A stretch of DNA of 35,685 nucleotides from CAZFVY01 sp964522665 (lineage in GTDB: Bacteria > Verrucomicrobiota > Verrucomicrobiia > Limisphaerales > CAZFVY01), in the NCBI GenBank assembly GCA_964522665.1, contig CAZFVY010000076.1, forward strand, positions 1 through 35,685. The letters run 5' to 3'. Positions 8,051-16,582 of the stretch are shown here, piece after piece. A model generated the notes under the pieces. That model saw nothing but the letters and a program-made list of their open reading frames with translations, searched no databases and was not told where the DNA came from. Every line of letters begins with the position of its first letter. Within the stretch, counting starts at the first letter, position 1. Both the position numbers and the translations under genes were made by a program.

Positions 8051-8965
8051 ATGGACACCACTAGTATTGCTCATGCGAACCAGGAGCGGCCCCTGCAGCC
8101 GCTCGGAGGCTGGCTCGCGCTCGTCGTCAACCTGGCGCTCACCGCGCTGGCTCTCGGCCTGCTCGTCGATTTCATAGTCGGGCTGGCGCATCGCCAATTA
8201 CGCATGGGCTGGGGCGAACTTCTCGCGGCGGGGCTGCTGGCGGTTTGGGGCGGGGTTTCCATCGCCGGATACTTCACGTTGCAGCCGAACGAGGCCCGCG
8301 TGTTGATCCTGTTCGGCGCGTACCGGGGCACGGCGCGGACGAGCGGGTTTCATTGGACCAACCCGTTCTATTCCAAGCGCCGGGTATCGCTCCGCACGCG
8401 CAATCTTGTCAGCGAACACCTGAAGGTGAACGACAAGCGCGGCAATCCGATCGAGATTGCCGCCGTCGTGGTTTGGCGAGTGCAGGATACCGCGCAAGCG
8501 TGTTTCGACGTTGAGGATTACGAGAACTATGTGCGCATCCAGAGCGAATCCGCCATCCGGCACCTGGCCAGCGTTTACCCGTACGACTACGGTGAAGAGA
8601 ACGAACTGACGCTGCGGAGCGGCGGCGACGTCGTGGCGGTCGCGTTGCGGACCGAACTGCAGGAGCGTTTGGCGCGCGCGGGCGTGCTGGTCGAGGAGGC
8701 GCGGTTGACCCATCTGGCGTACGCGCCGGAAATCGCGCAAGCCATGCTGCGGCGGCAGCAGGCGGAATCGGTCATCGCCGCGCGGCAAATGATCGTTCAC
8801 GGCGCGGTCAGCATGGTCGAGATGGCGTTGCGAGAATTGGCCGAGAGAGAGGTGGTGGCGCTCGACGATGAACGCCGCGCCGCGATGGTGAGCAACTTGC
8901 TGGTGGTTCTTTGCGGAGAATCGGACGTCACGCCGGTCGTCAACGCGGGAACCCTCTACAGTTGA
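8051..8965 (+). CDS. SPFH/Band 7 domain membrane protein
   Basis: A 304-residue protein. Two membrane segments (~19-46 and ~53-77) form an N-terminal hairpin. It is followed by an SPFH (stomatin/prohibitin/flotillin/HflK-C) domain beginning at LQPNEARVLILFGAYRGTARTSG and a helical C-terminal part (EIAQAMLRRQQAESVIAARQ) typical of the oligomerising region. SPFH proteins assemble into large membrane-associated rings and organise membrane microdomains or proteases. No specific partner is known for this one, and there is no protease gene of the NfeD or FtsH kind beside it. AAAGAA upstream of the ATG is a weak ribosome binding site. It shares a promoter with the small ribbon-helix-helix gene 51 bp downstream, which suggests a conserved two-gene unit. 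Confidence 0.9.
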   Translation: MDTTSIAHANQERPLQPLGGWLALVVNLALTALALGLLVDFIVGLAHRQLRMGWGELLAAGLLAVWGGVSIAGYFTLQPNEARVLILFGAYRGTARTSGFHWTNPFYSKRRVSLRTRNLVSEHLKVNDKRGNPIEIAAVVVWRVQDTAQACFDVEDYENYVRIQSESAIRHLASVYPYDYGEENELTLRSGGDVVAVALRTELQERLARAGVLVEEARLTHLAYAPEIAQAMLRRQQAESVIAARQMIVHGAVSMVEMALRELAEREVVALDDERRAAMVSNLLVVLCGESDVTPVVNAGTLYS

Positions 8966-9016
8966 ATTCCTGATCCAGAGACCGACCTGGCCAGGCGAGT
9001 CCGTTGATCGGACGTT

Positions 9017-9208
9017 TTGAAACCAAACCCTGATTCCAAGCCCGGCGCGGAGGGGAGAAAGTCATTTCTCCTCCGCATCAACGCCGATCTGTGGGCTGAG
9101 CTCGAGGCGTGGTCGGAGGCGGAGTTGCGGAGCGTGAACGGCCAGATAGAGTATGTGCTACGGCAGGCGGTTCTCAAACGCAAAGGCGGGTCGAAGGAGA
9201 AGAAATAG
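9017..9208 (+). CDS. Small ribbon-helix-helix (Arc/CopG-like) DNA-binding protein
   Basis: 63 residues, rich in charge. The core KSFLLRINADLWAELEAWSE (15-34) followed by RSVNGQIEYVLRQAVLKR (38-55) has the beta-strand, helix, turn, helix layout of Arc/MetJ-type repressors, with the RSVNGQIE turn well preserved. The start must be the TTG at 9017: an in-frame stop lies at 9005-9007 and no ATG or GTG occurs before the domain. GGA at 9010-9012 is a weak ribosome binding site. The basic tail ends KRKGGSKEKK. The position directly after the SPFH gene, and the palindrome in that gene's promoter, suggest autoregulation. An antitoxin role is less likely because no toxin-like gene accompanies it. Confidence 0.8.
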   Translation: MKPNPDSKPGAEGRKSFLLRINADLWAELEAWSEAELRSVNGQIEYVLRQAVLKRKGGSKEKK

Positions 9209-9302
9209 CGGCGGGGCTGGCGGGCAACGATCTCCGCCACCGGTTAGGCGACCGGCCTCGCTGCCCGTGGAACGTGCCGGCCGACTGAAAAACCTCGGAT
9301 GC

Positions 9303-11132
9303 CTACACCATCTTGATGCGCCAAACCTTATGCGCGGCCTCGAACCCGCGAAACTTCACTTCGCCCGGCTCGGCGGTCAGCTTGTGTTCCTTGATAAAGC
9401 GCACCGTTTCCGGCCGTTGAAAGAACTCTTCGGACACGGTTAGATCGTCCCCTTTGGAACAATCCACCAACCGCGCCGCCAGATTGATCGTCGTGCCAAA
9501 ATAATCCAGCTTGTCGTTCGCGTTCACCGCGAGACAGGGGCCAAGGTGGAGGCCGGACTTAAGGATCAACCGATCAGAGAGGCTCGGATTAGGGTTCGCC
9601 GCCGGGAGCTTTTCGTGCATTTGTTTAACCGCCGCCAAGGCCTCTTCGACGCGGCTGAATACGGCCATGACGGCGTCACCGATCGTCTTGACGATCGCCC
9701 CGTGAAATTCACGAATGGCCGCCGTCAGAACGTAAAAATGATTGCGCACCAGGGAATAGGCGGTCCCGTCGCCAAGGCCGTTGTACATCGCCGTCGAGCC
9801 TCGCAAATCGGTAAAGAGCACGATTTGCGAACCGACCGTGACCTGTTCGTTGGGCGAGACGATTTCGCCGGAGAATAAATCGCGAAACTCCTGCCAATTG
9901 GTCACCTCCGCGGCCGTCAGGATGTCTTTGCTCCATTCCATTTGCTCAAGCACCAGGAGCATCGGAAAATCATTCGGATTGAAGACCTGCATGTGCCAAT
10001 CCGAGACCCGACCGTATTCATAGCGAACTTGGAACGCATCGCGCTTGCAGATGATAACCGGCTGAAAGATCGGCGCCGGCTGGGCATCATCGGGCTGCAA
10101 AGTCACGGGCGTAGCCACCTGCGGCGAACGCAAACGGAACGCTTGGTCCAACGGCGGCGCTTTCCAGATGCGGCGCTGGCCCGGAGCGAGCACGAGCTGG
10201 CTGACGACGTGCGGTTTGCCACCGGGGCCAGCCAGGCAAAAGCACTGGGCATCCCGGGCGCGCACCGCGGGGTTGACGGCGAACTTCAGCTCGACCGAGC
10301 GGTCGAACTCGGCGTCGAATTTGATCGCGCACACGTCACAGTGCGACGTCCGCTCGATCAAGCTCAAGGAGGTAACGGCGGGCGTCCGGCTGGAGCGGCA
10401 ATTCGGACAGAGCACCTCCCAGCTTAAATCCAGCAGCCCCGCGCGGGTCGAGTGCAGAAGGAACCGCAGTGTGACCCACGGATCGCGCCGCCAGGCCTTG
10501 GCGACGGCGAGCGGCCGGATATGCGTGAGTTCGACGTCGGGCGATTCCCGCAACAGCAAGCCCAAAAGGCCGATCAGGTCCCCCGGCTGATTGGCCTCAC
10601 TCAATTTCCGCAGGCCGGCCTCGAGCGCTTCCTCTTTCGTGGGCGCGACGGGTAATTTGGGGATGACGATTTTTCGCCGCCCAGCGAGATATTCACCCAC
10701 ATGTTCGATCACCGCGTTCATCCCGCGCGTCGCTTTGGGGATGATGACGCGCTTCGCGATCAGCGCGCCGAGCGCGTGCCGGGGCGTGAGGTGGGAAAAG
10801 ACCTCCAGCCGGGTCGTGCCGGTGGAGGTTTCGTGAAAATTGACTCCCAGCTCAGCCTCGGTCAGAGGCCCATTGGCAAAAATTCGCCGAACCCGATAAA
10901 ACTCGTTTACCAACCATTCGAAGGGCAGCTCTTCCCATTCGAGGCGGAAGCCCATCACTCGCGCGCGGGCGGTGACGTCGGTCCCGCCTTCGGGGCGTTC
11001 CGCGATCTCGTATTGCACCGCGGGTAGCCCCACCGAGCGGTTGATCCAATCGGTCCGTCGCAACGCCGGCCAGACGTCTGCTGGAGGAAAAGGAAGCTCA
11101 TAGTTGGTCTCGCTATGAATGACCTCGGGCAT
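9303..11132 (-). CDS. Class III adenylyl cyclase with SRPBCC and DUF5939 domains
   Basis: 609 residues starting at the ATG at 11132 (MPEVIHSETNYELPFP); the open frame upstream is arginine-rich and non-homologous in appearance. Order: an SRPBCC/START-like ligand-binding domain (~1-150), DUF5939 (~160-425) with a zinc-ribbon-like pair C242-x2-C245 and C265-x2-C268, then a C-terminal class III cyclase domain (~433-609). Catalytic residues are present: metal Asp442 (FTDLRGST) and Asp486 (IGDAVMAVF), the Lys482/Asp543 pair expected for ATP selectivity, and Asn550 and Arg554 (INLAARL) for the transition state. It should make cAMP in the cytoplasm; there is no membrane segment. The SRPBCC domain suggests control by a hydrophobic ligand, which is inference. 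It lies 146 bp downstream of thiC on the same strand, so read-through is possible. Confidence 0.88.
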   Translation of the reverse strand: MPEVIHSETNYELPFPPADVWPALRRTDWINRSVGLPAVQYEIAERPEGGTDVTARARVMGFRLEWEELPFEWLVNEFYRVRRIFANGPLTEAELGVNFHETSTGTTRLEVFSHLTPRHALGALIAKRVIIPKATRGMNAVIEHVGEYLAGRRKIVIPKLPVAPTKEEALEAGLRKLSEANQPGDLIGLLGLLLRESPDVELTHIRPLAVAKAWRRDPWVTLRFLLHSTRAGLLDLSWEVLCPNCRSSRTPAVTSLSLIERTSHCDVCAIKFDAEFDRSVELKFAVNPAVRARDAQCFCLAGPGGKPHVVSQLVLAPGQRRIWKAPPLDQAFRLRSPQVATPVTLQPDDAQPAPIFQPVIICKRDAFQVRYEYGRVSDWHMQVFNPNDFPMLLVLEQMEWSKDILTAAEVTNWQEFRDLFSGEIVSPNEQVTVGSQIVLFTDLRGSTAMYNGLGDGTAYSLVRNHFYVLTAAIREFHGAIVKTIGDAVMAVFSRVEEALAAVKQMHEKLPAANPNPSLSDRLILKSGLHLGPCLAVNANDKLDYFGTTINLAARLVDCSKGDDLTVSEEFFQRPETVRFIKEHKLTAEPGEVKFRGFEAAHKVWRIKMV

Positions 11133-11278
11133 GTCCGAAAGCCTAGCGCACGAGCGCGGTCCGTCGAGCCGTAAAACGCGGTCGCGACCACGATTCTCGG
11201 AGCGACGCGATCCGTTCCAACCACCCAGGTGCCGGGCAAATGCGCGGTCAGCTCGAGATCTCCCGCCCCGCCGAGATT

Positions 11279-13216
11279 TTAGGCCGGAACGTACACCTTG
11301 CCACCCTGCTCCTTGAATTCCTGGGCTTTGTCGGCCAGGCCGGCTTCGACGGCGGCGGCTTCGGACATGCCCAATTCGGCCGCGTATTTGCGCACCTCTT
11401 CGGTGGTTTTCATCGAGCAAAAGTGCGGGCCGCACATGCTGCAGAAGTGCGCGGTCTTGGCGCCTTCTTGCGGCAGCGTTTCATCATGGAATTCGCGCGC
11501 GGTCACCGGGTCGAGGCTCAGATTGAACTGGTCTTCCCAGCGGAACTCGAAACGCGCCTTGCTGACCGCGTTGTCGCGGACTTGGGCTCCCGGGTGGCCT
11601 TTGGCGAGATCAGCGGCGTGCGCGGCGATCTTGTAGGCGATCACGCCGTCCTTCACGTCTTTTTTGTTCGGCAGGCCGAGATGCTCCTTGGGCGTCACGT
11701 AGCAGAGCATCGCGCAGCCAAACCAGCCGATCATCGCCGCGCCGATCCCGCTGGTGATATGGTCGTAGCCGGGCGCGATGTCCGTGGTCAGCGGCCCAAG
11801 GGTGTAGAAGGGCGCCTCCTCACAATGCTTCAACTGCAAATCCATGTTCTCTTTGATCAAGTGCATCGGCACGTGTCCCGGTCCTTCGATCATGACTTGA
11901 ACTTCGTGCTTCCAGGCGATTTTCGTCAATTCGCCGAGCGTTTCCAATTCGCCGAACTGCGCTTCATCATTGGCGTCCGCGATCGCGCCCGGCCGCAGTC
12001 CATCGCCAAGACTGAAGCTCACGTCATACGCCTTCATGATTTCGCAGATCTCCTCGAAATGGGTATAGAGGAAATTCTCCCGGTGATGGGCCAGGCACCA
12101 CTTGGCGAGGATCGAACCGCCGCGGCTGACGATGCCGCAGGCGCGCCGCGCGGTGAGCGGCACGTAGCGCAATAGCACGCCGGCGTGGATGGTGAAATAA
12201 TCGACCCCCTGCTCCGCTTGCTCGATAAGGGTGTCGCGATAGATTTCCCAGGTCAACTCTTCCGCCTTGCCCCCGACCTTCTCGAGCGCCTGATAAATCG
12301 GCACCGTGCCGATCGGCGTGGGCGAGTTCCGGATGATCCACTCGCGCGTCTCGTGGATGTTCTTGCCGGTGGAAAGGTCCATGACCGTATCGGCGCCCCA
12401 TTTGATCGCCCAGCGCATTTTTTCGACTTCTTCGTCGATGCTGGAGGCAACGGCGGAGTTGCCGATGTTCGCGTTAATTTTAACCAGGAAATTGCGGCCG
12501 ATGATCATCGGTTCGCTCTCGGGGTGGTTGATATTCGCCGGGATGATGGCCCGGCCCCGCGCGACTTCATCGCGGACGAATTCCGGCGTGATGAACGCGG
12601 GTACCGCCGCTCCCCAGCCGCGGCCGGGATGCTGATGATCGAGCGAATCGCTCGCCGCCGGACTCGTTCCTTTCGTCGGTCGGCCGGCCCGCCAGCCAGC
12701 TTCGCGGCCAAGGTTCTCCCGGAGCGCGATGAACTCCATTTCCGGGGTGATAATCCCGCGCTTGGCGTAGTGCATTTGCGATACGTTGGCGCCGGCCTTG
12801 GCCCGGAGCGGGCTGCGTTTCAGCCCGGGAAAAGGTTGATAACGTCCCTTGGCTTCGCGTTGGCTCGCGAATTCCGCATGTCCGCGCGTGAGGTAGCCGT
12901 TGTCCTCGGGTTTCACGTCGCGCCCGGCGTATTCCTCGACGTCGTTGCGGGCGATGATCCAAGGCCGCCGAATTGGCGGCAGGCCGGCCTCGACCTGGCA
13001 TTGCTGCTGTTCATCGCCCCACGGGCCGCTGGCGTCGTAAACACGAACCGGCTCGTTCGCTTCCAGCTGCCCATTGACCCGTTTGGTCGCGCTCAGGCTA
13101 ATCTCCCGGAACGGCGCCCGCACGTCTGGATGGAGCTTGCCGGCCACGTAAACGCGGCGGGAGTTGGGGAGCGGCTGGCCGCTTTGCGGCTCAAACGATT
13201 CTTTGGAAGCGATCAT
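11279..13216 (-). CDS. thiC: Phosphomethylpyrimidine synthase ThiC
   Basis: 645 residues starting at the ATG at 13216 (MIASKESFEPQSG). This radical SAM enzyme converts aminoimidazole ribotide to HMP phosphate for thiamine synthesis. It has the N-terminal ThiC-associated extension (~1-125), then the barrel with NINHPESEPMIIGRNF, MDLSTGKNIHETREWI, SRGGSILAKWC and EGPGHVPMHLI, and the C-terminal cluster motif CSMCGPHFC giving C592, C595 and C600. Length and motifs are normal for the bacterial family. There is no Shine-Dalgarno sequence before the ATG. A TPP riboswitch and a good promoter lie immediately upstream, so expression should fall when thiamine diphosphate is abundant. No other thi gene is in the window. 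Confidence 0.98.
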   Translation of the reverse strand: MIASKESFEPQSGQPLPNSRRVYVAGKLHPDVRAPFREISLSATKRVNGQLEANEPVRVYDASGPWGDEQQQCQVEAGLPPIRRPWIIARNDVEEYAGRDVKPEDNGYLTRGHAEFASQREAKGRYQPFPGLKRSPLRAKAGANVSQMHYAKRGIITPEMEFIALRENLGREAGWRAGRPTKGTSPAASDSLDHQHPGRGWGAAVPAFITPEFVRDEVARGRAIIPANINHPESEPMIIGRNFLVKINANIGNSAVASSIDEEVEKMRWAIKWGADTVMDLSTGKNIHETREWIIRNSPTPIGTVPIYQALEKVGGKAEELTWEIYRDTLIEQAEQGVDYFTIHAGVLLRYVPLTARRACGIVSRGGSILAKWCLAHHRENFLYTHFEEICEIMKAYDVSFSLGDGLRPGAIADANDEAQFGELETLGELTKIAWKHEVQVMIEGPGHVPMHLIKENMDLQLKHCEEAPFYTLGPLTTDIAPGYDHITSGIGAAMIGWFGCAMLCYVTPKEHLGLPNKKDVKDGVIAYKIAAHAADLAKGHPGAQVRDNAVSKARFEFRWEDQFNLSLDPVTAREFHDETLPQEGAKTAHFCSMCGPHFCSMKTTEEVRKYAAELGMSEAAAVEAGLADKAQEFKEQGGKVYVPA

Positions 13217-13316
13217 AGACTTTGCTAATTTAATATGGCCCGAATCGGCCGCTGCGACCGTCGGTTGGCAGCGCCGAAAAAACAAACTGAATTTTGAAAG
13301 GCAAGGAAGGCGTCGG

Positions 13317-13420
13317 CATTCCCTTCGCCAGCATTACCCGGATCAGGTTCAATGGGTCTTCCGCACTCCCGCGCGGAACTCTCAGCCTGCGCCGTCAGAC
13401 GGCCGGTTGGCTCCCCGAAC
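13317..13420 (-). ncRNA. TPP (THI element) riboswitch upstream of thiC
   Basis: Read on the minus strand, the conserved THI blocks appear in order: GGGGAGCC (13409-13416), GGCTGAGAG (13378-13386), then ACCCATTGAACCTGATCC (13338-13355) and the GTAATGCTGGCGAAGGGA block (13320-13337). This is the canonical thiamine-diphosphate aptamer. The 3' GAAGGG of P1 can alternatively pair with CCTTCC at 13307-13312, and a T-rich run (TTTGTTTTTT, 13278-13287) follows. A switch that terminates transcription is therefore plausible, but I have not folded it. It sits about 100 nt before the thiC ATG. Confidence 0.95.
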
Positions 13421-13488
13421 TTTACTCGCCGACCACGAATCGCCCGCCCGAAGGCGGCAGCAGTCCGTCCGCCGCGAGTAACGAGTTG

Positions 13489-13517
13489 AGCATAGGCCCG
13501 GCGCCGGGGAGCGTCAA
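13489..13517 (-). promoter_or_regulatory. Promoter of the riboswitch-thiC transcript
   Basis: On the minus strand TTGACG (13512-13517) and TATGCT (13489-13494) are spaced by 17 bp. The predicted start near 13482 gives a ~265-nt leader that contains the TPP riboswitch. The -35 box overlaps the stop codon of the upstream ABC ATPase gene (13514-13516). Confidence 0.7.
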
Positions 13518-14860
13518 GGACCGGTCTCCGGCTTGACGGGCGCCGCGGGCGGACTGGTCGCGACGGCGGCCTTGGGGTCGGTAAATCCGTAGAGGACTTT
13601 TCGGTTACTGTTGTATTTGAACAGCTCGGCGTAGCGTGCCCAGGCGACGGCGGTTCGCAGGAGGCGCCGCGGGCGCTCGAAGGGAAAAAGCATCGCGAGC
13701 TCGCCGAGGACGATTTCTTCGTCCAGCTCGGGTTCCTCGGTCTGTTTGAACATGCGGACGATCAAGTCGAAAACGAAAATGCCGCGCAATTGTTCGTTCA
13801 ACAGCCGCTTCCGGGCATTCACGTCTCCCGCCAGAAACTTTCTGCCGCGGTCGGTCATTTGCACGCGCTGGCCGGGAGTCTCGACCCAGCCGAGCAACTC
13901 GGCCGCCTTGACGACCAGCAGTAACTGCGTGAACTCTTTATCCACCAGTTTTGCCAAGGTGAATAATTCCATGCCCCCCTCGTTTTCGAGGATTTCAAGC
14001 AGACCGATCGTCGTGACCAGCGAAACGTTGGGAATGGCCTGCAGCGGGTTGGCTGGTTGCGGTGCGCTCGGCGTCACGATCGGCGCGTCTGGAATGACCG
14101 ACCGGGTGATGATCCCGTGGATTTTCTGGCTCAGCTTCTGGAACTCAGGATCGTGCTCGTCACGCGGATAAGGAAGCGGGTTGTCCAGAATCGATTCAAT
14201 CCGCCCCGGATGCGCTTCCATGACGACGATTCGGGTCCCCATGAAGACCGCTTCCGCGATGCTGTGGGTGATCATCAGGATGCTGTTTACGGGAGTGGTT
14301 TTGTCGGAGTAAATGTCGATGACTTCGTTGCGGAGCGTCTCGGCGGTCATGACATCGAGCGCGCTGAACGGCTCGTCCATACAGAGGATCTCCGGTTTCA
14401 CTACCAGCGCCCGCGCGATTCCAACGCGTTGCTTCATGCCGCCGGACAACTCGCGCGGATACGCTTCCTCGAAGCCCTCCAAACCGACCAAGTCGATCAC
14501 TTTGCGCACCTGTTCGTCGCGTTCGGCGTCGGTCAGCGGCAGATTGGTCAGGCCCATCGCGATGTTTTGCTGGACCGATAGCCACGGAAAAAGCGCGAAA
14601 TCCTGAAAGACGAGTGACGCCCGCGGGTTGAGGCCGACGATCGGCTGGCCGCGATAGAAAACCTCACCGGAAGAAGGCGTTTGGAGACCAATCAAGACCC
14701 GCAGCAACGTGGATTTGCCGCACCCCGATGGGCCGAGAATCGCCACCACCTCGTGCTCGCGCACTTCCAGGCAGTTATCCTGCAATATCTCGAGGGTCTT
14801 GCCGCCGGCCAGCTCGAAATGCTGGCCGATGTGTTTGGCTTCTAAAAGCAGAACAGACAT
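13514..14860 (-). CDS. ABC transporter ATPase, nitrate/sulfonate/bicarbonate type with AAA-associated domain
   Basis: 448 residues. The first ~255 are an ABC nucleotide-binding domain: Walker A GPSGCGKST (43-51), Q-loop FQDFALFPW (85-93), signature LSGGMKQR (138-145), Walker B ILCMDEPFSALD (158-169), and H-loop in MITHSIAEA. The remaining part (~280-448) is the winged-helix-like AAA-associated domain found on ATPases of the NitT/TauT group; its sequence is leucine- and charge-rich with LAKLVDKEF and MLFPFERPRRLL. The gene starts 3 bp after the permease stop and forms one operon with it and the RibD-like gene. No periplasmic binding protein is encoded nearby, so the substrate cannot be named. 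Confidence 0.93.
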   Translation of the reverse strand: MSVLLLEAKHIGQHFELAGGKTLEILQDNCLEVREHEVVAILGPSGCGKSTLLRVLIGLQTPSSGEVFYRGQPIVGLNPRASLVFQDFALFPWLSVQQNIAMGLTNLPLTDAERDEQVRKVIDLVGLEGFEEAYPRELSGGMKQRVGIARALVVKPEILCMDEPFSALDVMTAETLRNEVIDIYSDKTTPVNSILMITHSIAEAVFMGTRIVVMEAHPGRIESILDNPLPYPRDEHDPEFQKLSQKIHGIITRSVIPDAPIVTPSAPQPANPLQAIPNVSLVTTIGLLEILENEGGMELFTLAKLVDKEFTQLLLVVKAAELLGWVETPGQRVQMTDRGRKFLAGDVNARKRLLNEQLRGIFVFDLIVRMFKQTEEPELDEEIVLGELAMLFPFERPRRLLRTAVAWARYAELFKYNSNRKVLYGFTDPKAAVATSPPAAPVKPETGP

Positions 14861-14863
14861 AGC

Positions 14864-16582
14864 TTACACAGAGAGGCTGTAACGGTTTTGCGCGAGCGCG
14901 CTAAGCGGGCGCCAGACGAGGCGATTAAAGCTGACCACCAGCAGCGCCATGACGCCCACCGCCGCCGCCAGCAGATGAAACTGCCCTTTATCGGTCGCTT
15001 CGCTAATCAGCGCGCCGAGGCCAACCGTGGTCAACGTCTTGCCGTGGTACGGGAGGTATTCGGCGACGATGCTCGCGTTCCAGGCGCCGCCGGTCGCGGT
15101 GATCCACCCGGTGACCAACGACGGGAACACGCCGGGTAGGATTAGTTTTTTCCACCGCGCGGCGAGGGACCAGCGGCCTAACTGCGCGACTTCCCACAAT
15201 TCCTTTGGAATTCCGCTGGCGCCCGCGATCACGTTGAAAAGGACGTACCACTGGGTGCCGAGCAGGAGCAGGAAGATCGAGCCAATTCCCAGCCCACCAC
15301 CCAGCGCGATCACGACGCCGATGACGAGTTGGAACAGCATCGGCGCGGGAAAACTGGCGAGCACCTGATTGATCGGCTTCAGAATGCGGCTGAGGCGCGG
15401 ATTCCGGCCAATCGCCACGCCCACCGGGACCGCCCACAAAGAGGCGAGCGCGACCGCGATCATGACCCGCCCAAAGGTGGCGCCCGTACTGACCAGGATA
15501 TTACCCCAATCGGCCAACCGAAGGTCCCGCAAAAGAGCAAGGTACCGGAAGGCGGCGTACGCCACCGTCAACAGCAACGCCGATTGAAGCGCAATCCACG
15601 CGAACCGGAGCGGAAACCGGTGGCGTAATTTTGAGCTGGCCTGAACCGGCGTTGATGGCGCCGCCGCGGGAACGCGGGAACGCAGCCAGGCCGGGCGCAG
15701 GCGGGTCAACGCCTGCCAGAATCGCGAACGCCCGATGCGGTTCCAAAACCAGGAATCGTCAGCGCTCCGGCCCTCCCCCTCTTCCGCGCTGAATTTCTGC
15801 GACCACGCCAGAGCGGGCCGCCAGACTAACTGATCCAAGAACACGATCATGGCGACCATGGCGACGATGCCCATGATTTGCGCCCGGCCGTCGCCCCGCT
15901 CCATCGCGAGGCTCATGTAGGAACCCAGCCCCGGCAATCGAAAATCGTGGGAACCGAGGACAAAGGCTTCCGCGACGGTAAGGAAGAACCAACCGCCCGC
16001 CATCGACATCATGCTGTTCCACATCAGACCCGGCGCCGCGTAGGGAAGTTCCAAACGCAGGAATTGCTGCCAGCGGGAAAGTTTGGAAAGCCGCGCCACG
16101 GCGATCAGGTCCTCCGGCAGGGATTTCAACGAGCCGTAGAGGGAAAACGTCATGTTCCACACCTGCCCCGTGAAGATCATCAGGACGGAGGCCATTTCCA
16201 GGCCGAGATTCTGGCGGGGAAAAAGGTGCACCAAACCAAGCACAAAGCTCGGCAGAAATCCCAGCACCGGGATGCTCTGCAGGATGTCTAAAACCGGCAA
16301 CATATACCGCTCCGCGCCGCGCACGCGCGCGGCGGTGTAAGCGTAAGCGAACGTAAAGAGAACCGATACGACGTAGGCGGCGACTCCGCGGGTGAGGCTA
16401 AAAAAGGTGTAGAGCGGGAGATATTTGACCTCCAGGTGAATATCCGCCACCGGCTGCAATTGACCGCCCCATTCCCGCGCGACGGCGATGACGCCATAAA
16501 TCAACGCGCCCAGCGCGGCCAGAATCGCGGCGTCGATCAAATCGAACCCGCGCTTCGCCGGGATGGGCGCCGAGTCGCTCAT
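14864..16582 (-). CDS. ABC transporter permease, two fused BPD_transp_1 domains
   Basis: A 572-residue inner-membrane protein. It carries two complete permease halves: membrane helices from ~15 to ~260 with an EAA-type loop around RLSKLSRWQQFLRLELPYAA (164-183), a hydrophilic linker (~260-330), then a second set of helices with an EAA-type loop EVAQLGRWSLAARWKKLILP. A single chain can thus replace the usual permease dimer, as in other transporters whose ATPase carries the AAA-associated domain. Its start overlaps the stop of the upstream RibD-like gene by 4 bp (ATGA, 16579-16582), and its stop is 3 bp before the ATPase start. Translational coupling across the three genes is likely. The substrate is unknown. 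Confidence 0.93.
   Translation of the reverse strand: MSDSAPIPAKRGFDLIDAAILAALGALIYGVIAVAREWGGQLQPVADIHLEVKYLPLYTFFSLTRGVAAYVVSVLFTFAYAYTAARVRGAERYMLPVLDILQSIPVLGFLPSFVLGLVHLFPRQNLGLEMASVLMIFTGQVWNMTFSLYGSLKSLPEDLIAVARLSKLSRWQQFLRLELPYAAPGLMWNSMMSMAGGWFFLTVAEAFVLGSHDFRLPGLGSYMSLAMERGDGRAQIMGIVAMVAMIVFLDQLVWRPALAWSQKFSAEEGEGRSADDSWFWNRIGRSRFWQALTRLRPAWLRSRVPAAAPSTPVQASSKLRHRFPLRFAWIALQSALLLTVAYAAFRYLALLRDLRLADWGNILVSTGATFGRVMIAVALASLWAVPVGVAIGRNPRLSRILKPINQVLASFPAPMLFQLVIGVVIALGGGLGIGSIFLLLLGTQWYVLFNVIAGASGIPKELWEVAQLGRWSLAARWKKLILPGVFPSLVTGWITATGGAWNASIVAEYLPYHGKTLTTVGLGALISEATDKGQFHLLAAAVGVMALLVVSFNRLVWRPLSALAQNRYSLSV

Noticed and set aside
9017..9208. Small ribbon-helix-helix protein as an antitoxin
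   Set aside because: No toxin gene is adjacent; the neighbour is an SPFH membrane protein. A repressor role fits better.
13217..13316. A second riboswitch between the TPP element and thiC
   Set aside because: The region is explained as the expression platform and leader of the TPP element. No other aptamer motif was seen.
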